Positions 33,128 to 42,456 of a stretch of DNA of 64,000 bases are shown here, in pieces. Source of the DNA: Adlercreutzia sp. ZJ176 (GTDB taxonomy: Bacteria; Actinomycetota; Coriobacteriia; Coriobacteriales; Eggerthellaceae). The stretch covers positions 106,228 through 170,227 of the forward strand of contig NZ_JAAKEC010000005.1 of the NCBI RefSeq assembly GCF_011038975.1, given 5' to 3'. The position numbers and the translations under genes are program-made. Positions within the stretch are counted from its first letter, which is position 1, and the number at the start of each line of letters is the position of its first letter. The notes below the pieces were generated by a model. It was not told the origin of the DNA, searched no databases, and saw only the letters and a program-made list of their open reading frames with translations.

Positions 33128-34063
33128 ATGGGCTTCCTTTCGAAGTTTGAAGGAAAGATGGAGGACACGGTGGAGGGCGCCGCCGAGAAGATGGGCGCGT
33201 CTCCCATCTCGCCGGTCCAGATCGCCAAGAAGGCCGAGAAGCAGATGCGCCGCAACAAGATGGTGGGCGCCGGCAAGCAGTACGCCCCCACGCTCTACAC
33301 CATCCTCGTGAGCCAGGACGACGACGCGCGCCTGTTCGGCTACTACCCCACCCTCGCGGGCGAGACGGAGACCTACCTGGCCGCGAAAGCCGCCGAGCAC
33401 GGCCTGGTCATGGACGGTCAGCCGCTCGTGCGCTTCATCGCCGACGCCGACCTCAAGCACGGCAAGTTCGAGGTGATCGCCGAGATGGTGGCGGCGCCTC
33501 TGGTGGCGCAGCTGCGCCAGGAAGAGATGGAGCGCTACGGCATCGCCCCCGCCCCGCGCCCCGCCGGGCGCGGCAGGCAGCGCCCGATGCAGCGCGGCGC
33601 TCGCCCGATGCCCCAGCCCGGCTACGCGCCCCAGCCCGCCGTCCAACCCGACCCGTACGCGCCCGCGCCCGCATACGGCGCGCAAGCTGCGCCTGCCGAG
33701 TACGCCGGCAAGCCGCAGACCATGATGTTCGGCCAAGAGCCCCTCACCGCAGAAGACGACATGCCGCCCGCGCAGGACCTCGAAGCCTACCTCTACGACA
33801 TCACCAACGACCGCGCCTTCACGCTCACGGGGCACCCCATGAGCATCGGCCGCGAGTCGCGCAACGACATCGTCATCCCCGACATCAACGCATCGCGCCG
33901 CCACGCCGAGATCCACATGGAGCCCACCGGCACCTGGGTCCTCGCTGACCTAGGGTCCACCAACGGCACCTTCGTCAACGGACGCCAGATCAAGTCGGTT
34001 CCCCTACGCGACGCCGACCACCTCATCATCGGAACCACCGAACTCGAGTTCCAGCTGCTCTAG
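33128..34063 (+). CDS. fhaA: FhaA-type protein (DUF3662 plus FHA domain)
   Basis: 311 residues. MGFLSKFEGKMEDTVEGAAE starts a DUF3662 domain (residues ~1-130: ANK motif region, TLYTILVSQDD, VMDGQPLVRFI), followed by a Pro/Ala/Gln-rich linker and a C-terminal FHA domain (GHPMSIGRESRNDIVIPDIN, SRRHAEI, LGSTNGTFVNG). FHA domains bind phosphothreonine, here presumably made by PknB; in mycobacteria FhaA controls MurJ/peptidoglycan synthesis. GGAG upstream of the ATG. First gene of the operon. Confidence 0.93.
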   Translation: MGFLSKFEGKMEDTVEGAAEKMGASPISPVQIAKKAEKQMRRNKMVGAGKQYAPTLYTILVSQDDDARLFGYYPTLAGETETYLAAKAAEHGLVMDGQPLVRFIADADLKHGKFEVIAEMVAAPLVAQLRQEEMERYGIAPAPRPAGRGRQRPMQRGARPMPQPGYAPQPAVQPDPYAPAPAYGAQAAPAEYAGKPQTMMFGQEPLTAEDDMPPAQDLEAYLYDITNDRAFTLTGHPMSIGRESRNDIVIPDINASRRHAEIHMEPTGTWVLADLGSTNGTFVNGRQIKSVPLRDADHLIIGTTELEFQLL

Positions 34064-34114
34064 CCGCCCGCAAGCCAAGCCGAGCTCACCGCCGAGAAAG
34101 GCCCGGAACCCACC

Positions 34115-34528
34115 GTGATCGATGTCGTCCTGCTCATAGCGCGCCTTCTGTTCGTCGCGCTGCTGTACCTGTTCCTGTTCGCCATCATGCGCACGGGGAT
34201 CGGGCAGGTGCGCGGAACCCGCAAGAAGGAGCGCACCTGGAACCTGTCCGTCGAACGCGGCCCCAAGGAGCTGCGCGGCGTGTCCATCGCCGTGCACGGC
34301 CCCGTCATCGTGGGACGCTCACCCGGAGCCGACATCGTGGTCGGCGCCGGGTACGTGTCCGGGCGCCACGCGCGCTTCCAGCTCATGGGCCAGAACCTCT
34401 TCGTGGAGGACCTCGGCTCGACCAACGGGACGTCCGTGAACGGCCAGTTCATCACCGCGCCGTGCGCTTTGCGTGACAAGGACGTGGTCAACGTGGGCGA
34501 CGTCGCCATCCGCGTGAGGTACGCCTGA
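34115..34528 (+). CDS. fhaB: FhaB (FipA)-type membrane-anchored FHA protein
   Basis: 137 residues: an N-terminal transmembrane helix (VVLLIARLLFVALLYLFLFA), a basic stretch (GTRKKERTW) and an FHA domain (VIVGRSPGADIVVGAGYVSG, RHARF, LGSTNGTSVNG). In actinobacteria this protein is a PknA/PknB substrate that recruits FtsZ/FtsQ-linked factors. Starts with a GTG. Stop and next start overlap (TGATG). Confidence 0.92.
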   Translation: MIDVVLLIARLLFVALLYLFLFAIMRTGIGQVRGTRKKERTWNLSVERGPKELRGVSIAVHGPVIVGRSPGADIVVGAGYVSGRHARFQLMGQNLFVEDLGSTNGTSVNGQFITAPCALRDKDVVNVGDVAIRVRYA

Positions 34529-35766
34529 TGTCGCGCCGGGCGCGCAAGGGAAGCGCCACCTTCGGCAGCCGCACCGACGTGGGCTGCGTGCGCGAGCACA
34601 ACGAGGACAGCCTCGTCGTCACCCCGCCGCTGTACGTGGTGTGCGACGGCATGGGCGGACACGCCGCCGGCGAGGTGGCCTCCGAGATCGCCGTCGACGT
34701 GATCGCGAAGCGCGCGCCGGCCTACCCTGACGCCACCGCGCTCGGCCAGGCCGTCGAGGAGGCGAACCTCGCCGTCATCCGCGGCGCGCAGGAGGGCGTC
34801 GGGCGCGCCGGCATGGGATGCACCTGCACGGCCGCCATGCTCGAGAACGAGCGCCTCGTCATCGCGCAGGTGGGCGACTCGCGCGCCTACCTCCTGCACC
34901 AGGGCCGCCTGCAGCAGCTCACGCGCGACCACAGCTTCGTGGCCGACCTCGTGGAGTCGGGGCAGATCACCCCGGCCGAGGCGCGCGTCCACCCCCAGCG
35001 CTCGGTCATCACGCGCGCGCTCGGCAGCGACCCACGCACCCAGCCCGACCTCTTCGAGATCAACGTGGAGACGGGCGACCGCCTGCTTCTGTGCTCAGAC
35101 GGCCTGAGCTCCATGATCGAGGACGACGAGATCGAAGACGTCCTCAACCGCACCACCGACCCGCAGCTCGCCGCGTCGCAGCTGGTCAACGCCGCGATCG
35201 CCGCGGGCGGCTACGACAACGTCACCGTGATCGTGGTCAACGTCACGGGGTTCGCCGAGGTGCGCCGTAAGAAGGTGGCGCGCAAGACGAAGGTCACCGC
35301 CGCGCTGCTCGTAGCGCTTCTGGCCGCCATCATCGGCGGCGCGGCCTACGCGTTCAACTTCTGGACCTCCCATGCGGCCTACCTCGCCGAGCAGGACGGG
35401 AAGGTGGCTATCTACCAGGGCGTTCCCGGGACTGTTCTGGGAATGGACTTCTCGGAGCTCGTCGAGGTGACCGACGTCCCCATCGACGAGCTGCAACCGG
35501 GCGTGGCCAACCGCATCAAGGACGGGGGCCTGCGCACCGACTCGCTCAAGGACGCCCAGGAGCTGGTCGAGGACTACCGCGCCGACATCAAGACGCGCGA
35601 GGACCAGGAGAAGGAAGCGGCCGCTGCCGCCAGCAGCGCGCGGGCCGCCGCAAGCTCGAGCAGCAGCGCGGCTGCGGGCGCGAACGGTGCGAGCTCCGCC
35701 GCTGGCGCCGCCGGAGCCGCCAACCCGGCGGCAGCCAACCCCGCCGCAAGCGGTGATGCCGCGTGA
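34528..35766 (+). CDS. pstP: PP2C-type protein phosphatase (PstP/Stp)
   Basis: 412 residues. Cytoplasmic PP2C domain (residues ~1-240) with metal motifs REHNEDS, CDGMGGHAAGE, GDSRAYLL and a late GGYDNVTVIVV; then one transmembrane helix (AALLVALLAAIIGGAAYAF), an extracellular segment and an Ala/Ser-rich tail. It reverses PknB phosphorylation. Gene overlaps: 1 bp with fhaB and GTGA with the next gene. Confidence 0.94.
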   Translation: MSRRARKGSATFGSRTDVGCVREHNEDSLVVTPPLYVVCDGMGGHAAGEVASEIAVDVIAKRAPAYPDATALGQAVEEANLAVIRGAQEGVGRAGMGCTCTAAMLENERLVIAQVGDSRAYLLHQGRLQQLTRDHSFVADLVESGQITPAEARVHPQRSVITRALGSDPRTQPDLFEINVETGDRLLLCSDGLSSMIEDDEIEDVLNRTTDPQLAASQLVNAAIAAGGYDNVTVIVVNVTGFAEVRRKKVARKTKVTAALLVALLAAIIGGAAYAFNFWTSHAAYLAEQDGKVAIYQGVPGTVLGMDFSELVEVTDVPIDELQPGVANRIKDGGLRTDSLKDAQELVEDYRADIKTREDQEKEAAAAASSARAAASSSSSAAAGANGASSAAGAAGAANPAAANPAASGDAA

Positions 35767-38543
35767 CGCGCCGCAACATCGAGCTTTTGCTCCTCATCAT
35801 AGCCGCGCCCATCGTCATCGTGCTGTTCGCCATGATGGTGGTCACCGGCGGCCAGGAGCTCTCCTTCAACACCCTCGGCGTGCCCATCGGCATCTTCGCC
35901 GCGTTCGTGATAGCCCACCTCGCCGTGCGCAAGCTCGCGCCCGAGGCGGACCCGGCGCTTCTGCCCATCACCTTCGCGCTGTCGGGCATCGGCATCGCGT
36001 TCGTCACGCGCCTCGCGCCCGACTTGGCGCCGCGCCAGCTCATGTGGCTGTTCGCAGGCGTGGCCTGCATGGTCGTGGTGCTCGCCCTGGTGCGCAACCT
36101 CGACAAGCTCGCGCACTACAAGTACACGCTCATGATCGCAGGCGTGCTGCTCCTGCTCGCGCCCATGCTCCCCGTCATCGGCACCGAGATCAACGGCAGC
36201 CGCCTGTGGCTGCAGGTGGGGTCGTTCTCGTTCCAGCCCGGCGAGATCGCCAAGATCTGCATCGTGCTGTTCCTCGCGGCCTACCTCGCGCAGAACCGCG
36301 AGATGCTCTCCGTGTTCACCTGGGACGTGGGCCCCTTCCGCCTGCCCTCACTCCCCACGCTTCTGCCCCTGCTCGTCATGTGGGCGCTCGCGTTCGTCAT
36401 CGTCGTGCTCGAGAAGGACCTCGGCTCGGCGCTCGTGCTGTTCACCGTGTTCCTCGTGATGCTCTACGTGGCCACGGGCAAGAAGCTCTACGTGGTCGTG
36501 GGCACCCTGCTGGCGGGCGCGGCCGCCGTGGTGCTGTGGATGGGCTTCTCCCACGTGCAGCAGCGCGTCGACATCTGGCTCGACCCCTTCGCCGACGCCT
36601 CGGGCGCCGGCTACCAGGTGGTGCAGGGCATCTACTCCATGGCCGACGGCGGGCTGTTCGGCGTCGGCATCGGCCGCGGCATGGCCGACATCATCCCCTA
36701 CGTGGAGAACGACTTCATCTTCGCCGCCATCGCCGAGGAGACGGGGCTGCTCGGCGCGGCGGGCGTGCTGCTTCTGTTCCTCTGCTTCGCCATCCGCGGC
36801 ATCCTCACCGCGGCGCGCGCGAAGTCCGACGTCAGCTCGTTCACCGCAGCCGGCCTCACCTCCATCATCGTGCTGCAGGCGTTCATCATCGTCGGCGGCG
36901 TCACGCGCCTCATCCCGCTCACGGGCATCACGCTGCCCTTCGTGAGCCAGGGCGGCTCGTCGCTTCTGGCGGGCTTTATCATCTTGGGCCTGCTTCTGCG
37001 CTGCGGCGACGAGAGCACCGGCCTCGGCAAGGAGATGGCGAGCGCCACCTCCACGTTCTCGGCGAACAGCGTGCTCGGGCGCGTGTCGCTCGGCAAGAAC
37101 CTCACGGGCGTCATCATCGTGTTCTCGGTGATGTTCGCGCTTCTGGTGGCGAACATCACGATGATCATGGTGGTCCAGGCCAAGGACTACCAGAGCATGC
37201 CGGGCAACGGGCACACGCTCGCGCGCGAGTCGCAGACCGAGCGCGGGACCATCTCAACCTACGACGGCGTGGTGCTCGCCCAGTCCGTGAAGGGCGACGA
37301 CGGCTCCTACACGCGCCTCTACCCCGCCGGCGAGCTGGCCTCGCACGTGGTGGGCTACGCCTCCGAGCGCTTCGGCACCAGCGGCATCGAGGCCGCCTAC
37401 AACGACACGCTCAAGGGTCAGGAGAACTACGCCACCTGGACCGACGCCATCAACTCGCTCGCAGGCGTGAGCGCGCCGGGCAACGACGTCACCCTCACGC
37501 TGAACTCGAAGATCCAGCAGGCCGCCCAGGACGCGCTGGCCGGCTACACCGGCGCCTGCGTGGTCATGGACCCCGAGACGGGCGCGGTGCTCGCGCTGGC
37601 CTCCTCGCCCACCTACGACGCCGCCGCCATCGAGGAGCTCCTGGCCGCGGCCGCGAGCTCCGGCGACTCCGGATCGAGCGCGCTGTTCAACCGCGCCACG
37701 CAGGCCGTCTATGCGCCGGGCTCCACCTTCAAGATGGTCACGCTGGCCACCGCGCTGGAGGACGGGGTGGCGAAGGAGGACACCACGTTCGACTCGCCCG
37801 GCAGCATGGAGATCGGCAACGCCCCGGTGACCAACTTCGACGAGTACGCCTACGGCACCATCACGCTGGCGCGCGCCACCGAGCTCTCCTCGAACACCGT
37901 GTTCGGCCAGCTCGGCGAGCTCATGGGCCCCGAGCGCCTCGTGGCCGGCGCCGAGGACTTCGGCTTCAACCAGGACATCGACTTCGACCTGCCGCTGTCC
38001 ACCTCGCTCATGCCCGACCCCGAGGACATGACCACGTGGGAGACGGCGTGGGCCGCCGCGGGCGAGCCCGTCGGTGAGAGCAGGACGGCCAACCATCCGA
38101 GTCCGGCCGGCCCGCAGGCCACCGTGCTGGAGATGGCGCTCGTGGGATGCGCGATCGCCAACGACGGCGCCGTCATGCAGCCCTACCTGGTGGACGGCAT
38201 CTACAACGCGAACGGCGAGCGCAGCTTCACGGCGAAGCCCGCCAAGCTCATGCAGGCCGTCACCGCGAGCACCGCGCAGCGCACGCTCGAGGTGCTCAAG
38301 GGCGTCGTGTCGCGCGGCACCGGCGTCGAAGCCGCCATCCCCGGCGTCACCGTAGCGGGCAAGACGGGCACCGCCGAGGCCGCGGGCAAGCAGGACAGCA
38401 GCTGGTTCGTGGGCATCGCGCCCGCCGAGAGCCCGCGCGCGGTGGTGGCGATCACGCTCGAGGAAGTGGGCAGCACCGCTTCCGCGGACGCCAAGGCGCG
38501 CTCGGTGCTGCAGACCGCGCTTTCAGTGCAAGGAGTTTTATAG
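35763..38543 (+). CDS. rodA-pbpA: RodA/FtsW-PBP fusion: SEDS polymerase and transpeptidase in one chain
   Basis: 926 residues. Residues 1-~430 are a SEDS glycosyltransferase with ten-plus helices (GSRLWLQVGSFSFQPGEIAK, EKDLGSALVLF, GIGRGMADIIPYVENDFIFA, VGGVTRLIPLTGITLPFVSQ). A further helix (TGVIIVFSVMFALLVANITM) starts a class B PBP with SxxK nucleophile S654 (GSTFKM), SSN at ~709-711 and KTGTAE with K867. Normally rodA and pbpA are adjacent genes; here one polypeptide would polymerise and cross-link glycan strands. GTG start at 35763 overlaps pstP by 4 bp. No frameshift signs: the reading frame runs uninterrupted through the junction (~residues 430-480). Confidence 0.95.
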   Translation: MTRRNIELLLLIIAAPIVIVLFAMMVVTGGQELSFNTLGVPIGIFAAFVIAHLAVRKLAPEADPALLPITFALSGIGIAFVTRLAPDLAPRQLMWLFAGVACMVVVLALVRNLDKLAHYKYTLMIAGVLLLLAPMLPVIGTEINGSRLWLQVGSFSFQPGEIAKICIVLFLAAYLAQNREMLSVFTWDVGPFRLPSLPTLLPLLVMWALAFVIVVLEKDLGSALVLFTVFLVMLYVATGKKLYVVVGTLLAGAAAVVLWMGFSHVQQRVDIWLDPFADASGAGYQVVQGIYSMADGGLFGVGIGRGMADIIPYVENDFIFAAIAEETGLLGAAGVLLLFLCFAIRGILTAARAKSDVSSFTAAGLTSIIVLQAFIIVGGVTRLIPLTGITLPFVSQGGSSLLAGFIILGLLLRCGDESTGLGKEMASATSTFSANSVLGRVSLGKNLTGVIIVFSVMFALLVANITMIMVVQAKDYQSMPGNGHTLARESQTERGTISTYDGVVLAQSVKGDDGSYTRLYPAGELASHVVGYASERFGTSGIEAAYNDTLKGQENYATWTDAINSLAGVSAPGNDVTLTLNSKIQQAAQDALAGYTGACVVMDPETGAVLALASSPTYDAAAIEELLAAAASSGDSGSSALFNRATQAVYAPGSTFKMVTLATALEDGVAKEDTTFDSPGSMEIGNAPVTNFDEYAYGTITLARATELSSNTVFGQLGELMGPERLVAGAEDFGFNQDIDFDLPLSTSLMPDPEDMTTWETAWAAAGEPVGESRTANHPSPAGPQATVLEMALVGCAIANDGAVMQPYLVDGIYNANGERSFTAKPAKLMQAVTASTAQRTLEVLKGVVSRGTGVEAAIPGVTVAGKTGTAEAAGKQDSSWFVGIAPAESPRAVVAITLEEVGSTASADAKARSVLQTALSVQGVL

Positions 38544-38662
38544 ATAACCGTGAAATGGTGCGATAACGCGCGATGCCCCCGCTACAATGGGGTATGCTGA
38601 CAAGAATCGCATTACAACGCAGCTGAGACGAACGAAGAATGTGAGCAAAAGGAGCGACTAAG

Positions 38663-40525
38663 GTGGCAACCCAAGGACCCATGACTGGCAAGGTCTTCAG
38701 TGGCCGTTATCAAATCAACGATCGCATCGGCATCGGCGGCATGGCAGAGGTCTACCGCGCGCAGGACAACGTGCTCGGTCGATCGGTCGCCGTCAAGGTG
38801 ATGCTGCCCCAGTACGCCGCTGACCCGGACTTCACGCGCCGCTTCCGCCAGGAGGCCGCCGCAGCGGCCAACCTGCAGAGCCCCTACATCGTCAACGTGT
38901 ACGACTGGGGCCAAGACGACGACACCTACTACATCGTCATGGAGTTCGTGCGCGGCTCTGACCTCAAGACCGCCATCCAGCAGCGCGGCGCCATCAACCA
39001 GCGCAAGGCCGCGGAGATTGGCGCGCAGGTGTGCCAGGCGCTCACCGTGGCGCACAACCAGGACATCATCCACCGCGACATCAAGCCGCAGAACATCATG
39101 GTTCAGCCCGACGGCAACGTCAAGGTGATGGACTTCGGCATCGCGCGCGCGAAGAACTCCGTGAGCGACCAGACCTCCTCGGTCCTGGGCACAGCGCACT
39201 ACATCTCGCCCGAGCAGGCACAGGGCAAGGAGCTCACCGCTGCGAGCGACATCTACTCGCTCGGCATCGTGCTGTACGAGGCCACCACCGGCAAGCTCCC
39301 CTTCGACGGACCCGACGCCGTGGGCGTGGCTCTCAAGCAGGTGAAGGAGTACCCACCCGCACCGAGCGAGATCAATCCCGACATCGACCCGGCGCTCGAG
39401 GACATCATCCTCACGGCGCTCGAGAAGGATCCGGCCAACCGCTTCGCCACGGCGAACGACATGCGCCTGGCGCTCAACGACTTTTTGGCCGGCCGCGCCG
39501 TCAGCATCGCCGGCGGCCGCAACAACTTCACCGAGGCGCAGACGCGCGTGATCGGCCCCGTGGCCGCGGGCGGCGCCGTCCCCGTTGACGCCACGCAGAC
39601 CATGCCCGCCGTGGGCGGCGCAGGCGGACATGCCGGCGGCGCGGGTTACGGCGGCTCGACGAGCTACCGTGCCGAGCCCCCCAAGAAGTCGAAGCGCGGC
39701 GCGATCATCGCGCTGGTGGCGGTGCTCGCCATCGCCCTGGTGGCAGGCGTGGCGTTCGCCTTCATGAGCGGCAGCGGCGAAAAGGGCACGCCGGTGCCCA
39801 ACGTGGTGGGCAAGACCTACGAGCAGGCCGTCGAGGTACTCGAGGGCGCCGGCTTCGAGGTGGGCGCGCCCAACTACACCTACGATAAGTCGGTCGAGGA
39901 GGGCCTGGTCATCAGCCAGAGCCCGAAGGCCGAGGAGAACAAGCCCGCAGGCACCAAGATCACGCTGACCATCTCGCAGGGCACCGAGCAGATCACCGTG
40001 CCCGACCTGCGCAACTGCACGCTCGAGCAGGCGAAGAGCAAGGTGGGCAGCAACTTCACCATCAACTACACGGGCAGCCAGAACTCCTCGGAGTACGAGA
40101 AGGACCGCATCATGAGCCAGAGCCCCGCCGCTGGCGACAAGGCCGACAAGGGCTCGACCATCGACTACGTGATGTCCCTCGGCCCTGAGGACATCACGGT
40201 GCCCAACGTGATCGGCTACGGCGAGTCAGGAGCCCTCAGCGCGCTGCAGGACGCGGGCCTCAAGGTGAGCACCCAGTACGCGTACTCAGATGACGCGCCG
40301 GCGGGCCTCGTGATCGACCAGAGCCTGAGCGCAGGGTCGAAGGTGGAGGACGGCGCCGCGATCACCATCACGGTGTCGAAGGGCGAGGACCCCTCGAAGA
40401 AGCCGCCTACGCCCGATCCGTCATCTTCGAGCAGCGCCTCGAGCAGCGCGAGCAGCAGCGCCTCCAGCAGCGCTATGATGGCAGGCGATCACGCCCGCTC
40501 GGTCAACGAAGGCGATCAGGGCTAG
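38663..40525 (+). CDS. pknB: Ser/Thr protein kinase PknB with three PASTA domains
   Basis: 620 residues. Kinase domain: GxGGMAEV glycine loop (22-30), K45, HRDIKPQN (catalytic D139), DFG (157-159), SPEQAQG. A linker with Thr-rich FHA-type acceptor motifs (TRVIGPV, TQTMP) leads to a transmembrane helix (~346-368). Outside, three PASTA domains start VPNVVGKTYEQA, VPDLRNCTLEQA and VPNVIGYGESGA and sense muropeptides/lipid II. A Ser-rich tail follows. GTG start with AAAGGAG upstream. Confidence 0.96.
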   Translation: MATQGPMTGKVFSGRYQINDRIGIGGMAEVYRAQDNVLGRSVAVKVMLPQYAADPDFTRRFRQEAAAAANLQSPYIVNVYDWGQDDDTYYIVMEFVRGSDLKTAIQQRGAINQRKAAEIGAQVCQALTVAHNQDIIHRDIKPQNIMVQPDGNVKVMDFGIARAKNSVSDQTSSVLGTAHYISPEQAQGKELTAASDIYSLGIVLYEATTGKLPFDGPDAVGVALKQVKEYPPAPSEINPDIDPALEDIILTALEKDPANRFATANDMRLALNDFLAGRAVSIAGGRNNFTEAQTRVIGPVAAGGAVPVDATQTMPAVGGAGGHAGGAGYGGSTSYRAEPPKKSKRGAIIALVAVLAIALVAGVAFAFMSGSGEKGTPVPNVVGKTYEQAVEVLEGAGFEVGAPNYTYDKSVEEGLVISQSPKAEENKPAGTKITLTISQGTEQITVPDLRNCTLEQAKSKVGSNFTINYTGSQNSSEYEKDRIMSQSPAAGDKADKGSTIDYVMSLGPEDITVPNVIGYGESGALSALQDAGLKVSTQYAYSDDAPAGLVIDQSLSAGSKVEDGAAITITVSKGEDPSKKPPTPDPSSSSSASSSASSSASSSAMMAGDHARSVNEGDQG

Positions 40526-40631
40526 CGCCGCAAGCTCGGGCGGCGCGCACGGGACGCTTGAGCGCCACCCGCAAGCGCTCAAGCCGCAGGGCGGCGAAGG
40601 CCACGAGCGCCGCGCACGCATCACAAACGAA

Positions 40632-40667
40632 GGGGAGCCGCACGATGTGCGGCTCCCCTTTTCTCTC
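40632..40667 (+). terminator. Strong intrinsic terminator after pknB
   Basis: GGGGAGCCGCAC and GTGCGGCTCCCC make a 12-bp stem with loop GAT, followed by TTTTCTCTC. In the other direction it can end the leftward RNA described next. Confidence 0.9.
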
Positions 40668-40838
40668 GTATAAGGCCCTACCCCCACCAGAAGGATGAAC
40701 CCACCTCAAAAGGTGGGTGCTCGCAGCTGGCCTCCTGGCTTTCGCATCAACGGACGCGAATCTCCATTCCACCCGCTATCTTGAGCTCCCTCAATCTTAT
40801 TCATCGGTCCATCGCAAAGTATGGCGGAAGCAGAGCCT
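40632..40838 (-). ncRNA. Structured ~200-nt RNA candidate with a B12-box-like core
   Basis: Leftward RNA between two convergent operons. It has a long-range stem GAUGGACC/GGUUCAUC extended by CCGCCA/UGGUGG, hairpins UUGAG-GGAG-CUCAA, UUCGC/GCGAA and ACCCACC-UUUUGA-GGUGGGU, and the sequence GAAAGCCAGGAGGCC, close to the B12 box of cobalamin riboswitches (consensus around AGCCAGGAGACC). It has its own promoter and ends in the strong hairpin at 40632-40658. Other expected cobalamin core blocks are not clearly recognisable, so it could be another structured RNA (for example a 6S-like or 3'-UTR RNA). Confidence 0.45.
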
Positions 40839-40844
40839 GAATCT

Positions 40845-40872
40845 AGTATAGGCCAACAACCTCGCATGAAAA
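40845..40872 (-). promoter_or_regulatory. Promoter for the structured RNA at 40632-40838
   Basis: Leftward TTTTCA (40867-40872) and TATACT (40845-40850) with a 16-bp spacer. Confidence 0.45.
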
Positions 40873-40890
40873 GTCTTGACAAAGCAGCAA

Positions 40891-42447
40891 CTACTCTGCA
40901 GGGAATCGCAGGATGAACGTCGCGCCGCGTCCCAGCTCGCTCTCCACCTCAATGGTGCCACCGTGGTAGAGCACGGCGTGCTTCACGATGGCGAGGCCGA
41001 GGCCCGTGCCGCCGGTCTCCTTCGAGCGACTCTTCTCCATGCGGTAGAAGCGCTCGAAGATCTTCTCGTGCTTGTCGGCGGGGATGCCCGGGCCCGTGTC
41101 GGTCACGCGCATGACCACCTGGCGCTGCAGGCCTGTAGCACTCACGGCTGCCGCCGTACCTGCGTGCGTCGCCGCGCTCGCAAGTGCGCTCCCTGGCGCC
41201 GATGCGCCCGCGTGCGCCGCCGCGCTCGCATGCGCCACCGCGTGCGCCGCGCCCTCCCCTTCGCCAGCCGCCGCGCCCGCAAGCGGCGCGCCTTCCTCCT
41301 CGCAGACGACCACCTTGACCGAGCCGCCCACGTGGTTGTAGCGGATGCCGTTCTCGATCAGGTTGTACGCCATCTCCTCCACGAGCGTCTCGTTGCCGCG
41401 CATGACCGCACCGGTCCCGCTGACCTCCACGCTCACGTCGTGCTCGGCGGCCAGCATCGTCAGGCGGCTCGCCGCGCGCCTCGCCACGCCGAGCACGTCA
41501 ACGAGCACCATCGCCTCGTGCTCGAGCGGCGTCTGCGCCTCGTCGAGGCGCGAGAGCGTGAGCACGTCGTTGATCAGCGAGCGCATGGCCTGCGACTCGG
41601 AGTAGATGAGGCCCGCGAACCGCGCCGTGTCCTCGGGCGGCACCAGGCCGCTCTCCATCAGCTCGGCGTAGCCGGAGATCACCTGCAGCGGCGTCTTCAT
41701 CTCATGCGACACGTTCGCGGAGAAGTCGCGGCGCAGGCTCTCGGCGCGCGCGAGCTCCTCGTTCTGCGCCTTCAGCTGGCGCTGCTGCTCGTCGATGCGC
41801 ACCAGGAGCGGGTTCATCTCCTCGTAGATCTCGTTCTCAAGCGGGTCGGAGAAGTCGAGTGCGTCGATGGGCTTCATGATGCGCCGCGTGAGCAGGCGCG
41901 ACAGCAAAAGCACGAGCAGCGCCGCCACCGCGAACGCCGTGACGACGGGAACGATCAGGCCACCCGCGAACGCCAGCAGCGACTCGCGCGACTCCGACAG
42001 GCGGACGACCGACCCGTCGTCGAGGAGCACCGCCGCGTACACGGTGTCGGTGCCGAGCGTCTCGGAGAAGCGCGTGACGGCGCCCTCGCCTGAGGCCTCC
42101 GCGGCCTGCACCTCGGGACGATTGGCGTGGTTGGGGAGCGTGGAGACATCGGGCGTCGAGCTGTCGAAGAGCACCACCCCGTCAGGGTCGATGAGCGTGA
42201 AGCGCACGAGCCCCGCGAACTGCTCCTCCAAGGTGGAGAGGTTGCCCTCGACCGTCGTCTCGTTCAGGTACACCGCCGCGTTGCGCGCCTGCGACATCAG
42301 GCGCATCTCGCCGTCGCGCTCGAACGACACGTAGTAGATGCTCGTGAGCACAACCGACATCACCGCGATCACGCACAGCGTGAACACCAGAACCGTTGAG
42401 AAGATCTTGCCCGAAAGGCTCCGCGTGCCGCGGCGCGACGTGGCCAT
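40891..42447 (-). CDS. PhoR-like sensor histidine kinase
   Basis: 518 residues. Two helices (TVLVFTLCVIAVMSVVLTSI and GGLIVPVVTAFAVAALLVLL) bracket an extracytoplasmic sensor of ~120 residues. The H box SHEMKTPLQ holds H248; then N box NLIENGIRYN, G1 DTGPGIP, F box KIFERFYR and G2 GGTGLGLAIVKH. An Ala/His-rich low-complexity insertion (about residues 385-430) lies between N and G1 boxes, an unusual place. Co-transcribed with the response regulator upstream (gap 9 bp). The signal is unknown; PhoR/WalK-type domain order suggests phosphate or envelope sensing. Confidence 0.9.
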   Translation of the reverse strand: MATSRRGTRSLSGKIFSTVLVFTLCVIAVMSVVLTSIYYVSFERDGEMRLMSQARNAAVYLNETTVEGNLSTLEEQFAGLVRFTLIDPDGVVLFDSSTPDVSTLPNHANRPEVQAAEASGEGAVTRFSETLGTDTVYAAVLLDDGSVVRLSESRESLLAFAGGLIVPVVTAFAVAALLVLLLSRLLTRRIMKPIDALDFSDPLENEIYEEMNPLLVRIDEQQRQLKAQNEELARAESLRRDFSANVSHEMKTPLQVISGYAELMESGLVPPEDTARFAGLIYSESQAMRSLINDVLTLSRLDEAQTPLEHEAMVLVDVLGVARRAASRLTMLAAEHDVSVEVSGTGAVMRGNETLVEEMAYNLIENGIRYNHVGGSVKVVVCEEEGAPLAGAAAGEGEGAAHAVAHASAAAHAGASAPGSALASAATHAGTAAAVSATGLQRQVVMRVTDTGPGIPADKHEKIFERFYRMEKSRSKETGGTGLGLAIVKHAVLYHGGTIEVESELGRGATFILRFPAE

Positions 42448-42456
42448 GAGGCGGCC

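Noticed and set aside
35687..38077. 796-codon frame overlapping rodA-pbpA in another frame
   Set aside because: Arg/His/Pro-rich out-of-frame reading; the in-phase protein has all SEDS and PBP motifs.
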